Source: Salipiger abyssi (GTDB lineage Bacteria; Pseudomonadota; Alphaproteobacteria; Rhodobacterales; Rhodobacteraceae). Taken from it: a DNA stretch of 64,000 nucleotides. The position numbers and the translations under genes were made by a program. Positions 55,229 through 63,947 of the stretch are shown piece by piece. The notes beneath the pieces were generated by a model. It was not told the DNA's origin and did no database searches. It was given only the letters and a program-made list of their open reading frames with translations. Within the stretch, counting starts at the first letter, position 1, and each line of letters starts with the position of its first letter. Location of the stretch: contig NZ_CP015091.1 in the NCBI RefSeq assembly GCF_001975705.1, forward strand, positions 1-64,000. Reading direction: 5' to 3'.

Positions 55229-56334
55229 GGCGCTCTGTCATCGTGGCGGCGCGGCGCAGCGCGGTGGTGCCGCGCGGCGGGGCGCTGGCGGATCGCGAGA
55301 TCCATGAGCTCGCCGCCCCCGTCATGCGCGCCTGTCTGGGTGATGCCAGCCTGCCGGCGGAGGCGGTGGACGAGGTGCTGCTGGGCAATGCGCTCGGCGC
55401 AGGCGGCAATCCGGCGCGGCTTTCGGCGCTGGCTGCCGGGCTGCCTGAGCGCGTCGCCGGGATCAGCCTTGACCGGCAATGCTGCTCGGGGCTCGACGCG
55501 CTGCTGCTCGCCGATGCGCTGATCGTCTCGGGGCAGGCCGATATCGTGCTCGCCGGCGGTGCAGAGAGCTATTCGCGCCGCCCGATCCGTCTGCGCCCGG
55601 GCGAGGATGGCGCAGCGCCTGTCGCCTATGACCGCCCGCCCTTTACCCCCTGGCCGGATCGCGACCCGGACATGGCCGAGGCGGCGGCGGCGCTGGCGCA
55701 AAGCCTCGGCTATGACCGTGCGCGGCAGGATGCCTGGGCGGTGTCGAGCCACCAAAAGGCCTGCGCGGCGCGCGACAGGCTCGCGCGGGAAATCGTCGGC
55801 CTGCCGGATCGCGACGCGTTCTCCCGGCGACTGAGCCCGACGGTCTGCGCCCGTGCGCGCATTATCAGCGGCAGCGTCACCAGCGCCAATATGGCGGTGG
55901 CCGCCGATGCGGCGGCGATGGCGCTGGTGGTCTCCGAGGACGTGGCGCGGCGCGCCGGGCTGGCGGGGCTTGCGATACTGGGCGGCGTGTCGCGCGGCGG
56001 CGATCCCGGGTTGCCGGGGCTGGCGCCGGTGGTGGCGATCCGCGACGCGCTGGCAGGGCTGAGCCTCGCGCCGAAACAGCTCGCGCAGGCCGAGATCATG
56101 GAGGCCTTCGCCGCGCAGGCGCTGGCCTGTGTCGAGCTGGCGGAGCTGGATGCGCGTATCGTCAATCCGCGCGGCGGGGCGCTGGCGCGGGGCCACCCCA
56201 TCGGCGCCTCGGGCGCAATCCTTTCCGTTCGCCTGTTTCATGATTTATGTGAGAGCGGCGGCCGCGGTCTGGCCGCCATCGCCGCCGCCGGCGGCGTCGG
56301 AACGGCCCTTGTGACGGAGTGGCAGCACGCATGA
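55225..56334 (+). CDS. Thiolase-family protein with altered second active-site Cys
   Basis: A 369-residue thiolase-fold protein. The nucleophilic Cys86 is present in DRQCCSGLDALL, the His of GHPIGASGA is present, and the NEAFA segment reads MEAFA. The usual C-terminal CxGGGxG motif reads AAAGGVG, so the second catalytic Cys is replaced by Ala. It may perform Claisen condensation-type or acyl-transfer chemistry in a modified way. It is coupled to the ligase gene by ATGA and to bioM by ATGATG overlap. Confidence 0.82.
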   Translation: MRRSVIVAARRSAVVPRGGALADREIHELAAPVMRACLGDASLPAEAVDEVLLGNALGAGGNPARLSALAAGLPERVAGISLDRQCCSGLDALLLADALIVSGQADIVLAGGAESYSRRPIRLRPGEDGAAPVAYDRPPFTPWPDRDPDMAEAAAALAQSLGYDRARQDAWAVSSHQKACAARDRLAREIVGLPDRDAFSRRLSPTVCARARIISGSVTSANMAVAADAAAMALVVSEDVARRAGLAGLAILGGVSRGGDPGLPGLAPVVAIRDALAGLSLAPKQLAQAEIMEAFAAQALACVELAELDARIVNPRGGALARGHPIGASGAILSVRLFHDLCESGGRGLAAIAAAGGVGTALVTEWQHA

Positions 56335-57092
56335 TGAGATTTGGCAGCAATGCCCGCAACGAGATAGCCGTAGCGCCCGACGCGGCCATCGAGCTGCGTG
56401 GTGTCGCTCACAGCCTCGCCGGGCGTGAGGTGCTGCGTGGCATCGACCTGAGGCTAAGCGAACGGCGCATCGGGCTGGTGGGTCGCAACGGCTCGGGCAA
56501 ATCCACCCTGGCGCGGGTGCTTGCCGGGCTGATCGCGCCCGACAGCGGCGCGGTGACGATCGGCGGCACCGATGTGGCGCGCGACCGGCGCGCGGCGCTG
56601 CGGCTGATCGGAGTGCTGTTCCAGAACCCCGATCACCAGATCATCTTTCCCACCGTCGCCGAAGAGCTGGCCTTCGGGCTCAAGCAGCTTGGCCAGTCGC
56701 GGGCGGAGGCCGCCGCCGGGGCCGATGGGATGCTCGACCGGTTCGGCAAGCGCGCCTGGCGCGAGCGCTCGGTCACCGAGCTGTCGCAGGGCCAGCGGCA
56801 TCTGCTCTGCCTGATGGCGGTGCTGGCGATGTCGCCGGCGGTGATCCTGCTCGACGAGCCGTTTTCCGGGCTCGACATTCCCACCACGCGGCAGCTCCGC
56901 CGGATGCTGGACGGGGTGGCGCCGCGCGTGCTTCAGATCACCCATGACCCGTCTGCGCTCGACGGCTATGACCGGGTGATCTGGCTCGACGAGGGCAGGG
57001 TGCGCGCCGATGGTCCGCCGGAGGAGACGCTGGCGCTTTATCTCGCCGCGATGGAGGAGGATGCCGATGCTGGCACTGACCTCTTCGATTGA
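56331..57092 (+). CDS. bioM: Biotin ECF transporter ATPase BioM
   Basis: A 253-residue ECF-type ATPase with Walker A GRNGSGKST (residues 51-59), the Q-loop VLFQNPDHQIIFPTVAEE typical of ECF ATPases, signature LSQGQRHLLCLMAVLA, and Walker B VILLDEPFSGLD. It powers biotin uptake with BioN and BioY. The ATG at 56331 overlaps the thiolase stop; a GTG at 56319 is an alternative. The 3' end overlaps the bioN start region. Confidence 0.88.
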   Translation: MMRFGSNARNEIAVAPDAAIELRGVAHSLAGREVLRGIDLRLSERRIGLVGRNGSGKSTLARVLAGLIAPDSGAVTIGGTDVARDRRAALRLIGVLFQNPDHQIIFPTVAEELAFGLKQLGQSRAEAAAGADGMLDRFGKRAWRERSVTELSQGQRHLLCLMAVLAMSPAVILLDEPFSGLDIPTTRQLRRMLDGVAPRVLQITHDPSALDGYDRVIWLDEGRVRADGPPEETLALYLAAMEEDADAGTDLFD

Positions 57093-57690
57093 GACGCCCT
57101 ATCACCGCTGGCCGGCGGGGGTGAAGCTCGCCATCGCCTCACTGAGCGTGCTGGGCATCTACCTGATCGACAGCCCGCTCTGGCTTGCGGCGATCACATG
57201 CGCGGTGGCGGCGGCCTATCTCGTCGGCGGGCGGCGGTTCTTCCGCGAAGGGCTGCGCCTGTCGCGCCCGCTCTGGCCCTTTGTGGTCGTGCTGCTCGTC
57301 TGGCACCTGATCGAAGGCGCCCCGGCGCGCGGCGTGGCGCTGGTGCTGCGGCTGATTGCGGCGGTGGGCATCGCTAACCTCGTCACCATGACCAGCCGGC
57401 TCGACGATCTGACCGATGTGGTGCTGCGCCTGCTGTCGCCGCTGCGGCGCGTCGGTCTCGATCCCGCGCCGGTCGGGTTCGCCATGGCGGTCACCATCCG
57501 CTTCACCCCCGTGTTGCTGGCCAAGGCGCGGGGGCTGCGCGAGGCCTGGCGCGCCCGCAGCGCCCGCGCCCCGGGCTGGCGCATCGTGCTGCCGCTGGGG
57601 CTATTGGCCATCGACGATGCCGAGCAGGTCGCCGAGGCGCTGCGCGCGCGCGGCGGCATCGGACAGGCGCCGCCGGGGGCCGATCAATAG
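57067..57690 (+). CDS. bioN: Biotin ECF transporter transmembrane protein BioN (EcfT)
   Basis: A 207-residue EcfT-type membrane protein with about five helices. It carries the two Ala-Arg-Gly-type cytoplasmic motifs that contact the ATPase (REAWRARSARA and EALRARGGIG). The ATG at 57067 has GGAGGAGG 6 bases upstream; it overlaps the bioM end by 26 bases. Its place between bioM and bioY defines it as the biotin system's T-component. Confidence 0.87.
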   Translation: MLALTSSIETPYHRWPAGVKLAIASLSVLGIYLIDSPLWLAAITCAVAAAYLVGGRRFFREGLRLSRPLWPFVVVLLVWHLIEGAPARGVALVLRLIAAVGIANLVTMTSRLDDLTDVVLRLLSPLRRVGLDPAPVGFAMAVTIRFTPVLLAKARGLREAWRARSARAPGWRIVLPLGLLAIDDAEQVAEALRARGGIGQAPPGADQ

Positions 57691-57759
57691 ATGCAAATCC
57701 CGGCGGGGGCTGATACTGCCGGGAAACCCTGTCCCGACGTCAATAAGGAGACGACCACG

Positions 57760-58305
57760 ATGGAACGCAATGTTGTGATGATCGCGCTGTTCGCCGCGCT
57801 GATCGCGGTGCTCGGGCTGATCCCGGCGATCACCCTTGGTTTCGGGGTGCCGATCACCGCGCAGAGCCTCGGCGTGATGATGTGCGGCACCGTTCTGGGT
57901 GCCCGCCGGGGCGCGCTTGCCGTGCTGCTCTTCCTGCTGCTCGTGGCGCTGGGGCTGCCGCTGCTGGCCGGCGGACGTGGCGGTCTCGGGGTGTTTGCCT
58001 CGCCGACCGTGGGCTTCCTTGTCGGCTTCCCGGTCTCCGCCTTTGTCGCCGGGCTCATCGTTGAGAAAACCCGCAGCCTGCCGCTTGTTGTGACCGCGAC
58101 GGCGGGCGCGGCCATCGGCGGTATCTTCTTTATGTATATCTGCGGCATCGTCGGCATGGCGGTCACCCTCGACAAGACGCTGGCCGAAGCGACGCTGCTT
58201 GCCACGCCCTTCCTGCCGGGCGACGCCATCAAGGCGGTGATCGCCGGCATGCTGACCTCGGCGCTGGCGCGGGCGCGTCCGGCGAGCGTGCTGTCGCGCT
58301 CATGA
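57760..58305 (+). CDS. bioY: Biotin ECF transporter S-component BioY
   Basis: A 181-residue membrane protein with six helices and the BioY motifs ITAQSLGVMMCGTVLGARRG and LGLPLLAGGRGGLGVFASPT, followed by FLPGDAIKAVIAGM. It binds biotin with high affinity at the membrane. The ATG at 57760 follows AATAAGGAGACGACC. The stop overlaps the nitroreductase start by ATGA. Confidence 0.93.
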   Translation: MERNVVMIALFAALIAVLGLIPAITLGFGVPITAQSLGVMMCGTVLGARRGALAVLLFLLLVALGLPLLAGGRGGLGVFASPTVGFLVGFPVSAFVAGLIVEKTRSLPLVVTATAGAAIGGIFFMYICGIVGMAVTLDKTLAEATLLATPFLPGDAIKAVIAGMLTSALARARPASVLSRS

Positions 58306-58979
58306 GCGGCGGGGCGCTCGACGCAGTCCTGCGTGCACGGCGTTCGGTTCGGGCCTTCCGGCCCGATCCGGTGCCGCGCGAGGAGGTGGCCGAGCTGCTC
58401 GATCTCGCCCGTACCGCGCCGTCAGGCGCCAATCTCCAGCCGGGGCGGTTCCATGTCCTGGCCGGAGAGCCGCTGGCCGCGCTCGCCGACGCGCTGGAGC
58501 GCGCTGCCACGAGCGGGCGGCCTCCGGTCAGCGAATACAGCTACTTCCCCGCGCCCATGCCCGCCGAATACAAGGCGCGGCAGCGGGCGGCGGGATATGC
58601 GCTTTATTCCGCGCTGGGGATCGCGCGCCGCGACGTGGCCGCAAGGCGCGCGCAATTCGCCCGCAACTACCGCTTTTTCGATGCGCCGGTCGGCCTCGTC
58701 GTGACCATCGACCGGCGCATGGGCGCGGGCTGTTTCATGGATCTCGGCATGGTGCTGCAAAGCTTCTTTCTTGCCGCCGAGGGCAGGGGGCTTGGCGCCT
58801 GTGGCATCGGCGCGATTGCCGAGGTTGCCGATATCGCCCACGCGCATCTGGAGCTGCCGGAGGAGGAGATGGTCGTCTGCGGCATCGCGCTTGGTCATCC
58901 CGACCGCTCGCACCCGGTCAACGATGTGCGGACCCAGCGGCTGACGCATGAGGATTTCGCCAGCTTCCGGGGCTTTTAG
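58302..58979 (+). CDS. Nitroreductase family flavoprotein
   Basis: A 225-residue nitroreductase-family protein that would bind FMN and use NAD(P)H. It has the N-terminal RARRSVRAFRPDPVPREEV, the FMN-contacting TAPSGANLQPGRFHVL segment, and AEGRGLGACGIGAIAEV. It is translationally coupled to bioY but a biotin-related function is not established. Its stop overlaps the convergent AraC-type regulator by 3 bases. Confidence 0.85.
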   Translation: MSGGALDAVLRARRSVRAFRPDPVPREEVAELLDLARTAPSGANLQPGRFHVLAGEPLAALADALERAATSGRPPVSEYSYFPAPMPAEYKARQRAAGYALYSALGIARRDVAARRAQFARNYRFFDAPVGLVVTIDRRMGAGCFMDLGMVLQSFFLAAEGRGLGACGIGAIAEVADIAHAHLELPEEEMVVCGIALGHPDRSHPVNDVRTQRLTHEDFASFRGF

Positions 58980-59923
58980 GCCAGCGCCTGCGGCGCGGTG
59001 GCGCGGTCGCGAATGCGCTCGATATCTCGGCGTGGTGGGGCGCCGAACAGCCGGCTGTATTCGCGGCTGAACTGCGACGGGCTCTCATAGCCGACATTGA
59101 AGGCCGCGCCCGCCGCGTCGAAATCATCGGTCAGCATCAGCCGCCGCGCTTCGTTGAGCCGCAGCCGCTTCTGATATTGCAGCGGGCTCATGGCGGTGAG
59201 CTGGCGGAAATGATGATGCAGGCTCGACGGGCTCATATGGATCTGCGCGGCGAGCTCCTCGACCTTCAGCGGCTCGGCGTAATGCGTTTTCAGCCAGCCG
59301 ATGGCGCGGGCGATGCGGTGGCTCTGGCTGCCGACCGAAACCATGCGCAGCAGCCGTGGCGCCTGATCGCTTTGCAACAGCCGGTAGTGGATTTCCCGCT
59401 CGATCAGCGGCGCCAGCACCGGGATCGCCTCGGGCTCGTCGAGCAGCGCCACGAGCCGGGCGAAGGGCGCAAGCAGCTCGGGCGTCAGCTGGCCGATGGC
59501 GGCGCTCGGCTCCATGCTGTGCTGCTGCGCCGGGGCGGATCTGACCTGCGTGCTGAGCTCGGCGATCAGCCGCAGGTCGAGCCGCAGCACCAGGCCGAGA
59601 CAGGGGCGGTCTGGGCTCGCCTCCAGCACACGGCTGTCGCCGGGAAGGTCGAGCGAGGCGACAAGGAACCGCTCGCTGTTATAGGTCAGGCCGCGCGCGC
59701 CGATATGCATCTGCTTCACGCCCTGGCAGACGATGATGATGCTGGGCTCGATCATGCAGGCATGCGGCTCGGAGGTGGTTTCGCGCCGGAACAGACCTAG
59801 GTTTGGCAAAGCGGTGGCGTAGTCCTCCTTGCCCACCGTCCACGGGTCGATGATCGCGGCAAGCTCTGCCTGCCGGGCACGGATGCCGGCATTCGGCGTC
59901 TCGATACGGATCTGCTCTGACAT
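58976..59923 (-). CDS. AraC family transcriptional regulator
   Basis: A 315-residue regulator. An N-terminal AraC_N-type cupin sensing domain (SIIIVCQGVKQMHIGARGLT) precedes two helix-turn-helix units: VEELAAQIHMSPSSLHHHFR and FNVGYESPSQFSREYSRLFG. I chose the ATG at 59923 because AAGGAGCGACC lies upstream. It is divergent from the SDR gene at 60146, its likely target. Confidence 0.9.
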   Translation of the reverse strand: MSEQIRIETPNAGIRARQAELAAIIDPWTVGKEDYATALPNLGLFRRETTSEPHACMIEPSIIIVCQGVKQMHIGARGLTYNSERFLVASLDLPGDSRVLEASPDRPCLGLVLRLDLRLIAELSTQVRSAPAQQHSMEPSAAIGQLTPELLAPFARLVALLDEPEAIPVLAPLIEREIHYRLLQSDQAPRLLRMVSVGSQSHRIARAIGWLKTHYAEPLKVEELAAQIHMSPSSLHHHFRQLTAMSPLQYQKRLRLNEARRLMLTDDFDAAGAAFNVGYESPSQFSREYSRLFGAPPRRDIERIRDRATAPQALA

Positions 59924-60145
59924 GCGGTCGCTCCTTGCGGTTGCTGCATGCAGCATAGCGAAGCGCTGCCGTGCCGTCGTCAGAAATTTTCAGGCCTCGG
60001 AGGATCAGGCAAGAAATGCGGCGCATCATTCTACCGTATGCGCGATGATCTGTGGGATTGATGTAGTCGAGCCGAGGGCCGGCCGATGCCGAGAGGCATG
60101 GCAGGACCGGCGCCTGGCACAGAGGCAAAGAATAGGAGATCTGTC

Positions 60146-60889
60146 ATGATCAAAGACAAAGTCGTTATCATCACCGGCGCTTCCTCGGGGATCGGCGAGG
60201 CCACCGCCAAGGAAATCGCCAGCAAGGGCGCCAAGGTCGTGCTCGGTGCGCGGCGCGAGGAAAAGCTCAAGCAGATCGCCGACGACATCAAGGCGGCGGG
60301 CGGCGAGGCGGTCTATCAGGCCATCGACGTGACCAAGACCGAAGACAACGACGCCATCGTCAAGCTGGCCAAGGACAGCTTTGGCCGCGTCGACGCGATC
60401 TTTCTGAACGCGGGGATCATGCCGGTCAGCGCCGTCTCGGCACTGAAGACCGACGAATGGAAGCAGATGGTCGACGTGAACATCAACGGCGTGCTGAACG
60501 GTGTCGCCGCCGTGATGCCGACCTTCACCGAGCAGAAGTCGGGTCACATCCTGGCGGTCTCGTCGGTGGCGGGGCTCAAAGCCTATGCCGGCACGGCGGT
60601 CTATGGCGGCACCAAGTGGTTCGTGCGCGACTTCATGGAAGTGCTGCGCATGGAATCGGCGATGGAAGGCACCAATATCCGCACGGCGACGCTCTATCCG
60701 GCGGCGATCAACACCGAGCTGCTGGACACGATCACCGACAAACAGGCCGGCAGCGGCATGCAGGAGGTCTATGACGCCTTCGGCATCTCGCCCGACCGGA
60801 TCGCCCGCGTCGTGGCCTTTGCGCTGGACCTGCCCGAAGACACCACGGTGAACGAGTTCACCGTCGGGCCGGCAAACCAGCCCTGGTAA
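60146..60889 (+). CDS. Short-chain dehydrogenase/reductase (classical SDR)
   Basis: A 247-residue classical SDR with TGASSGIG (residues 10-17), NAGIM, catalytic Ser139/140 and Tyr153/Lys157 (YGGTK). The YPAAINTELLDTITDK part resembles the YdfG/serine dehydrogenase-like and clavaldehyde-type SDRs often controlled by AraC regulators of this class. AATAGGAGATCTGTC precedes the ATG. A hairpin terminator follows its stop. Confidence 0.92.
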   Translation: MIKDKVVIITGASSGIGEATAKEIASKGAKVVLGARREEKLKQIADDIKAAGGEAVYQAIDVTKTEDNDAIVKLAKDSFGRVDAIFLNAGIMPVSAVSALKTDEWKQMVDVNINGVLNGVAAVMPTFTEQKSGHILAVSSVAGLKAYAGTAVYGGTKWFVRDFMEVLRMESAMEGTNIRTATLYPAAINTELLDTITDKQAGSGMQEVYDAFGISPDRIARVVAFALDLPEDTTVNEFTVGPANQPW

Positions 60890-60907
60890 TCCGACACCGC
60901 GATCGGG

Positions 60908-60933
60908 GGCCCGGCATCGCGCCGGGCCTCTTT
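60908..60933 (+). terminator. Intrinsic terminator after the SDR gene
   Basis: GGCCCGGC (60908-60915) pairs with GCCGGGCC (60921-60928) across a 5-base loop and is followed by TCTTT. Confidence 0.75.
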
Positions 60934-60962
60934 GCGCCCGGGGGGCTACGACCCTGCCGGCG

Positions 60963-60990
60963 TTGACTGCGACAGTCTGACACGTATGAT
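60963..60990 (+). promoter_or_regulatory. Sigma-70-like promoter before the molybdenum hydroxylase genes
   Basis: TTGACT (-35, 60963-60968) and TATGAT (-10, 60985-60990) are spaced by 16 bases, a close match to consensus, pointing towards the two-gene operon at 61248. Confidence 0.6.
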
Positions 60991-61247
60991 GGCGCTATCG
61001 GGAGAGCGGTGTCCCGGATCCGGACCCGCGCCGCCGGTGCGAAACGCGCAGGCCACATCCCAGGGCGTCCGGGCGGACTGCCGCGATTGATGAGGTCAGC
61101 TCATCCAACCTATCGGCCTCCCGGGATAGTTTTCGTGCGCGGCAGACACATTTTTAAGACCTAACGAGACGTTCTTTGAACGGCTCCCGCACGGCTGCGG
61201 TCGGGCGGGGAGAGCAAACGCAACACCGACAGGCAAGGGAGCCTCCG

Positions 61248-61694
61248 ATGCAGCTAACAGTCAATGGCACGACGCGCGACGTCGATGTGGACGCCGACAC
61301 CCCGCTTCTCTGGGTGATCCGCGAGGAACTGGGCCTCACCGGCACGAAATACGGCTGTGGCGTCGCGCAATGCGGCGCCTGCACCGTGCTGGTCGACGGC
61401 ATCCCGACACGCTCCTGCGTGACCCCCGCCGACAGCGTCACCGGCACCGAGATCAGCACCATCGAAGCGGTGCGCGAGACCGAAGTGGGCAAGCGCGTGG
61501 TCGAGGCCTGGGTCGAGAACCAGGTGCCGCAATGCGGTTATTGCCAGTCGGGCCAGGTGCTGACCGCCGCCGCGCTGCTGACCGAGACGCGGCAGCCCAG
61601 CGACGACGATATCGAGGGCGCGATGATCAACCTGTGCCGCTGCGGCACCTACAACAAGATCCGCGCTGCCGTGCGCGGCGCAGCGGAGGGCTGA
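61248..61694 (+). CDS. (2Fe-2S) subunit of a molybdenum hydroxylase (isoquinoline 1-oxidoreductase alpha type)
   Basis: A 148-residue iron-sulfur protein. The plant-type [2Fe-2S] cysteines are Cys37, 42, 45 and 57 (CGVAQCGACTVLVDG). The second cluster is held by CGYCQSGQ and CRCGTY. It passes electrons from the molybdenum subunit. No signal peptide; it could be carried out by the Tat system together with its partner. AAGGGAGCCTCCG precedes the ATG. The gene for the large subunit starts 3 bases after it. Confidence 0.93.
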   Translation: MQLTVNGTTRDVDVDADTPLLWVIREELGLTGTKYGCGVAQCGACTVLVDGIPTRSCVTPADSVTGTEISTIEAVRETEVGKRVVEAWVENQVPQCGYCQSGQVLTAAALLTETRQPSDDDIEGAMINLCRCGTYNKIRAAVRGAAEG

Positions 61695-61697
61695 GCC

Positions 61698-63887
61698 ATG
61701 GGGATCATGCAGAAACTCACCCGCCAGCCGGTCAACGTCTCGCGCCGCGGCTTCCTGACGGGCACCGGCGCGCTGGTGCTGGCCACCGCGCTGCCCGCGC
61801 GCCGCAGCCGCGCGCAAGAGGCCGCAGGTGAGGCCGAACCGCCCGCCGTGCCGGCCTTCCTTGAGCTGCGCGCTGACGGCACCGCGCTGTTCCGCAGCCC
61901 GTTCATCGAGGGCGGGCAGGGGATCTTTTCCGCCCTGCCGCAGATCGTCGGCGAGGAGCTGGATCTTCACCCCGAGCTCTTCACCGTGGAGAGCGCGCCC
62001 CCCGGCGCGCCCTTCGACATCATGGGCGGTTTCCGCTTCACCGGCGGCAGCTCGTCGGTGCGCTCGAGCTATCCGCTGATGCGCCAGCTCGGCGCCACCG
62101 CGCGCGCCATGCTGATCGAGGCGGCGGCGCAGCAATGGGGCGTCGATGCCGCGGATCTGACCACCGAGCCCGGCAAGGTGGTGAACCCGGAGAGCGGCGA
62201 GAGCCTCGGCTATGGCGAGCTGGCAGGCGCGGCGATGGACCTGCCGGTGCCGGCGGACGTGCCGCTGCGCGACCCGTCGACCTTCCGCTGGATCCGCCAG
62301 CCGCTGCCGCGCTACGACGTGCATGACAAATCCACCGGCCGGGCCAATTACGCCATCGACGCGTCGGTCGAGGGCATGCTGCTGGCCGCCGTGCAGCACG
62401 CGCCGCGCCTCGGGCTGGCGCCGGTATCGGTGACCAACCGGGCCGAGATCGAGGGCATGCGCGGGGTGCATTCGGTGCATCTGCTGCCGGGCGCCGTGGC
62501 GGTCGTGGCCGACAAGTTCTGGCAGGCACGCAAGGCGGTCGAGGCGGCAGAGGTCGAATGGGGGCCGGGCGAGGCGAGCTGGCCGATGCCCGAGGATTTC
62601 TCCTCGCAGGGCTTCCGCGACACGCTGGCAAATGCCGATGGCGAGGTGATCGAGATCGAGGCCCAGGGCGACGCCGCAGGCACGCTCGCGGGTGCCGAGA
62701 CCGTGCTCGAGGCCGAGTATGACGCGCCGTTCCTGGTGCATGGCCAGCTCGAGCCGCCCTCGACCATCGCGCGGTTCAACGACGACGGCACGCTGGATCT
62801 GTGGCTGCCCAATCAGGCGCCGGAGATGTTCCAGGGCGCCGCGGCGGAGATCGCCGGGGTCGCGGCAGAGAATATCCGCATTCATTCGCAGATCCTCGGC
62901 GGGTTCTTCGGGCGGCATTTCCTCTACGAGACCGCCAACCCCTATCCGCAGGCGATCATGCTGGCCAAGGCGGTGGGCCGTCCGGTCAAGGTGCAGTGGA
63001 CCCGCGAGGAGGAATTCCTGCGCGACGCGGTGCGCCCCATGGGCTTTGCCCGGTTCCGGGGTGCGGTGAGCGCCGAAGGCCCCACCGCGCTCAGCGTCGA
63101 GGTGGTGGGCGAGGGCCCGACCGGGCGCTGGTACAAGGCGCCTGCCGGGCAGGATCCCTCGGCGACCGAGGGGATTTCCGGCAAGACCTATGCCATTGCC
63201 AACCGGCATATCGGCCAGATCTATGTGCCGAACCCGGCGGTGATCGGCTATTGGCGCGCCGTGGGGCATTCGATGCATGACTTCATGTATGAAAGCTTTC
63301 TCGACGAGATGGCCGCCGCCGCCGGGCTCGACCCGTTCGAGATGCGGCGCGGGCTGCTCTCGGACTCCGAGCGTCACCGCACGCTGCTGGAGACCGTGGG
63401 CACACTGTCGGGCGGCTGGAAGCCCGGCGTCTTCGAGTCTGAGGACGGCAGCCAGCGGGCACGCGGCGTCGCCATGGCCTCGCCCTTCGGCTCCGAGGTG
63501 GCGGTGATCGCCGAGGTCTCCATAGACGGCGGCGAGGTGGCGGTGCATCAGGTCTGGGTCGCCATCGACCCCGGCCAGATCGTCAACCCGGCCACCATCG
63601 AGGCGCAGGTGCAATCGGCGGTGGCGCTGGGTGTGTCGCAGACGCTGATGGAAGAGCTGGTCTATGAGAACGGCGAACCCACGGCGCGGAATTTCGACTA
63701 CTACCCGTTCCTGCGCCCCGACCAGATGCCGCAGGTGCATGTGGAGATCGTCGAGAGCGGCGCCAAGATGGGCGGCATCGGCGAGCCCGGCCTGCCGGCG
63801 GTCGGCCCGGCCATCGTCAACGCGGTGGCGGTGCTGACCGGCCAGCGCATCCGCAGCCTGCCGCTGTCGAAGCACGATTTCGGCTGA
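61698..63887 (+). CDS. Molybdopterin-binding subunit, isoquinoline 1-oxidoreductase beta type (Tat signal)
   Basis: A 729-residue molybdenum-cofactor-binding aldehyde/N-heterocycle hydroxylase subunit. A twin-arginine signal SRRGFLTG (residues 15-22) followed by a hydrophobic stretch and ALPARRSRAQ indicates Tat export to the periplasm. The catalytic Glu lies in GGIGEPGLPAVGPA near the C-terminus, and GGFFGRHFLYETANPYPQA binds the cofactor. There is no FAD subunit gene nearby, which matches the two-subunit IorAB arrangement that uses cytochrome electron acceptors. The terminator after it closes the unit. Confidence 0.93.
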   Translation: MGIMQKLTRQPVNVSRRGFLTGTGALVLATALPARRSRAQEAAGEAEPPAVPAFLELRADGTALFRSPFIEGGQGIFSALPQIVGEELDLHPELFTVESAPPGAPFDIMGGFRFTGGSSSVRSSYPLMRQLGATARAMLIEAAAQQWGVDAADLTTEPGKVVNPESGESLGYGELAGAAMDLPVPADVPLRDPSTFRWIRQPLPRYDVHDKSTGRANYAIDASVEGMLLAAVQHAPRLGLAPVSVTNRAEIEGMRGVHSVHLLPGAVAVVADKFWQARKAVEAAEVEWGPGEASWPMPEDFSSQGFRDTLANADGEVIEIEAQGDAAGTLAGAETVLEAEYDAPFLVHGQLEPPSTIARFNDDGTLDLWLPNQAPEMFQGAAAEIAGVAAENIRIHSQILGGFFGRHFLYETANPYPQAIMLAKAVGRPVKVQWTREEEFLRDAVRPMGFARFRGAVSAEGPTALSVEVVGEGPTGRWYKAPAGQDPSATEGISGKTYAIANRHIGQIYVPNPAVIGYWRAVGHSMHDFMYESFLDEMAAAAGLDPFEMRRGLLSDSERHRTLLETVGTLSGGWKPGVFESEDGSQRARGVAMASPFGSEVAVIAEVSIDGGEVAVHQVWVAIDPGQIVNPATIEAQVQSAVALGVSQTLMEELVYENGEPTARNFDYYPFLRPDQMPQVHVEIVESGAKMGGIGEPGLPAVGPAIVNAVAVLTGQRIRSLPLSKHDFG

Positions 63888-63918
63888 TCCGACCGAGCGA
63901 TTTCCGCTCCCGAATCGA

Positions 63919-63947
63919 CGCCGGGCTCTGTTGAGCCCGGCGTTTTT
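63919..63947 (+). terminator. Intrinsic terminator after the molybdenum hydroxylase genes
   Basis: CGCCGGGCTC (63919-63928) pairs perfectly with GAGCCCGGCG (63933-63942) across a 4-base loop and is followed by five T. Confidence 0.9.

Larger units (their letters stand above)
60890..61247. other. 358-base gap: SDR terminator, promoter and long leader of the molybdenum-enzyme genes
   Basis: The gap begins with a terminator (60908-60933) and carries a good sigma-70-type promoter (60963-60990), which leaves about 250 bases of leader before the iron-sulfur subunit gene. The leader contains a short hairpin (GATGAG/CTCATC around 61090-61110). No convincing gene is seen. Confidence 0.55.

Noticed and set aside
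61000..61247. Molybdenum-cofactor riboswitch in the long leader of the molybdenum hydroxylase
   Set aside because: Only a short 6-base hairpin is evident; the multi-helix layout expected of that riboswitch could not be recognised.
61254..63875. 873-codon minus-strand frame
   Set aside because: Mirror of the molybdenum hydroxylase genes; no motif support.
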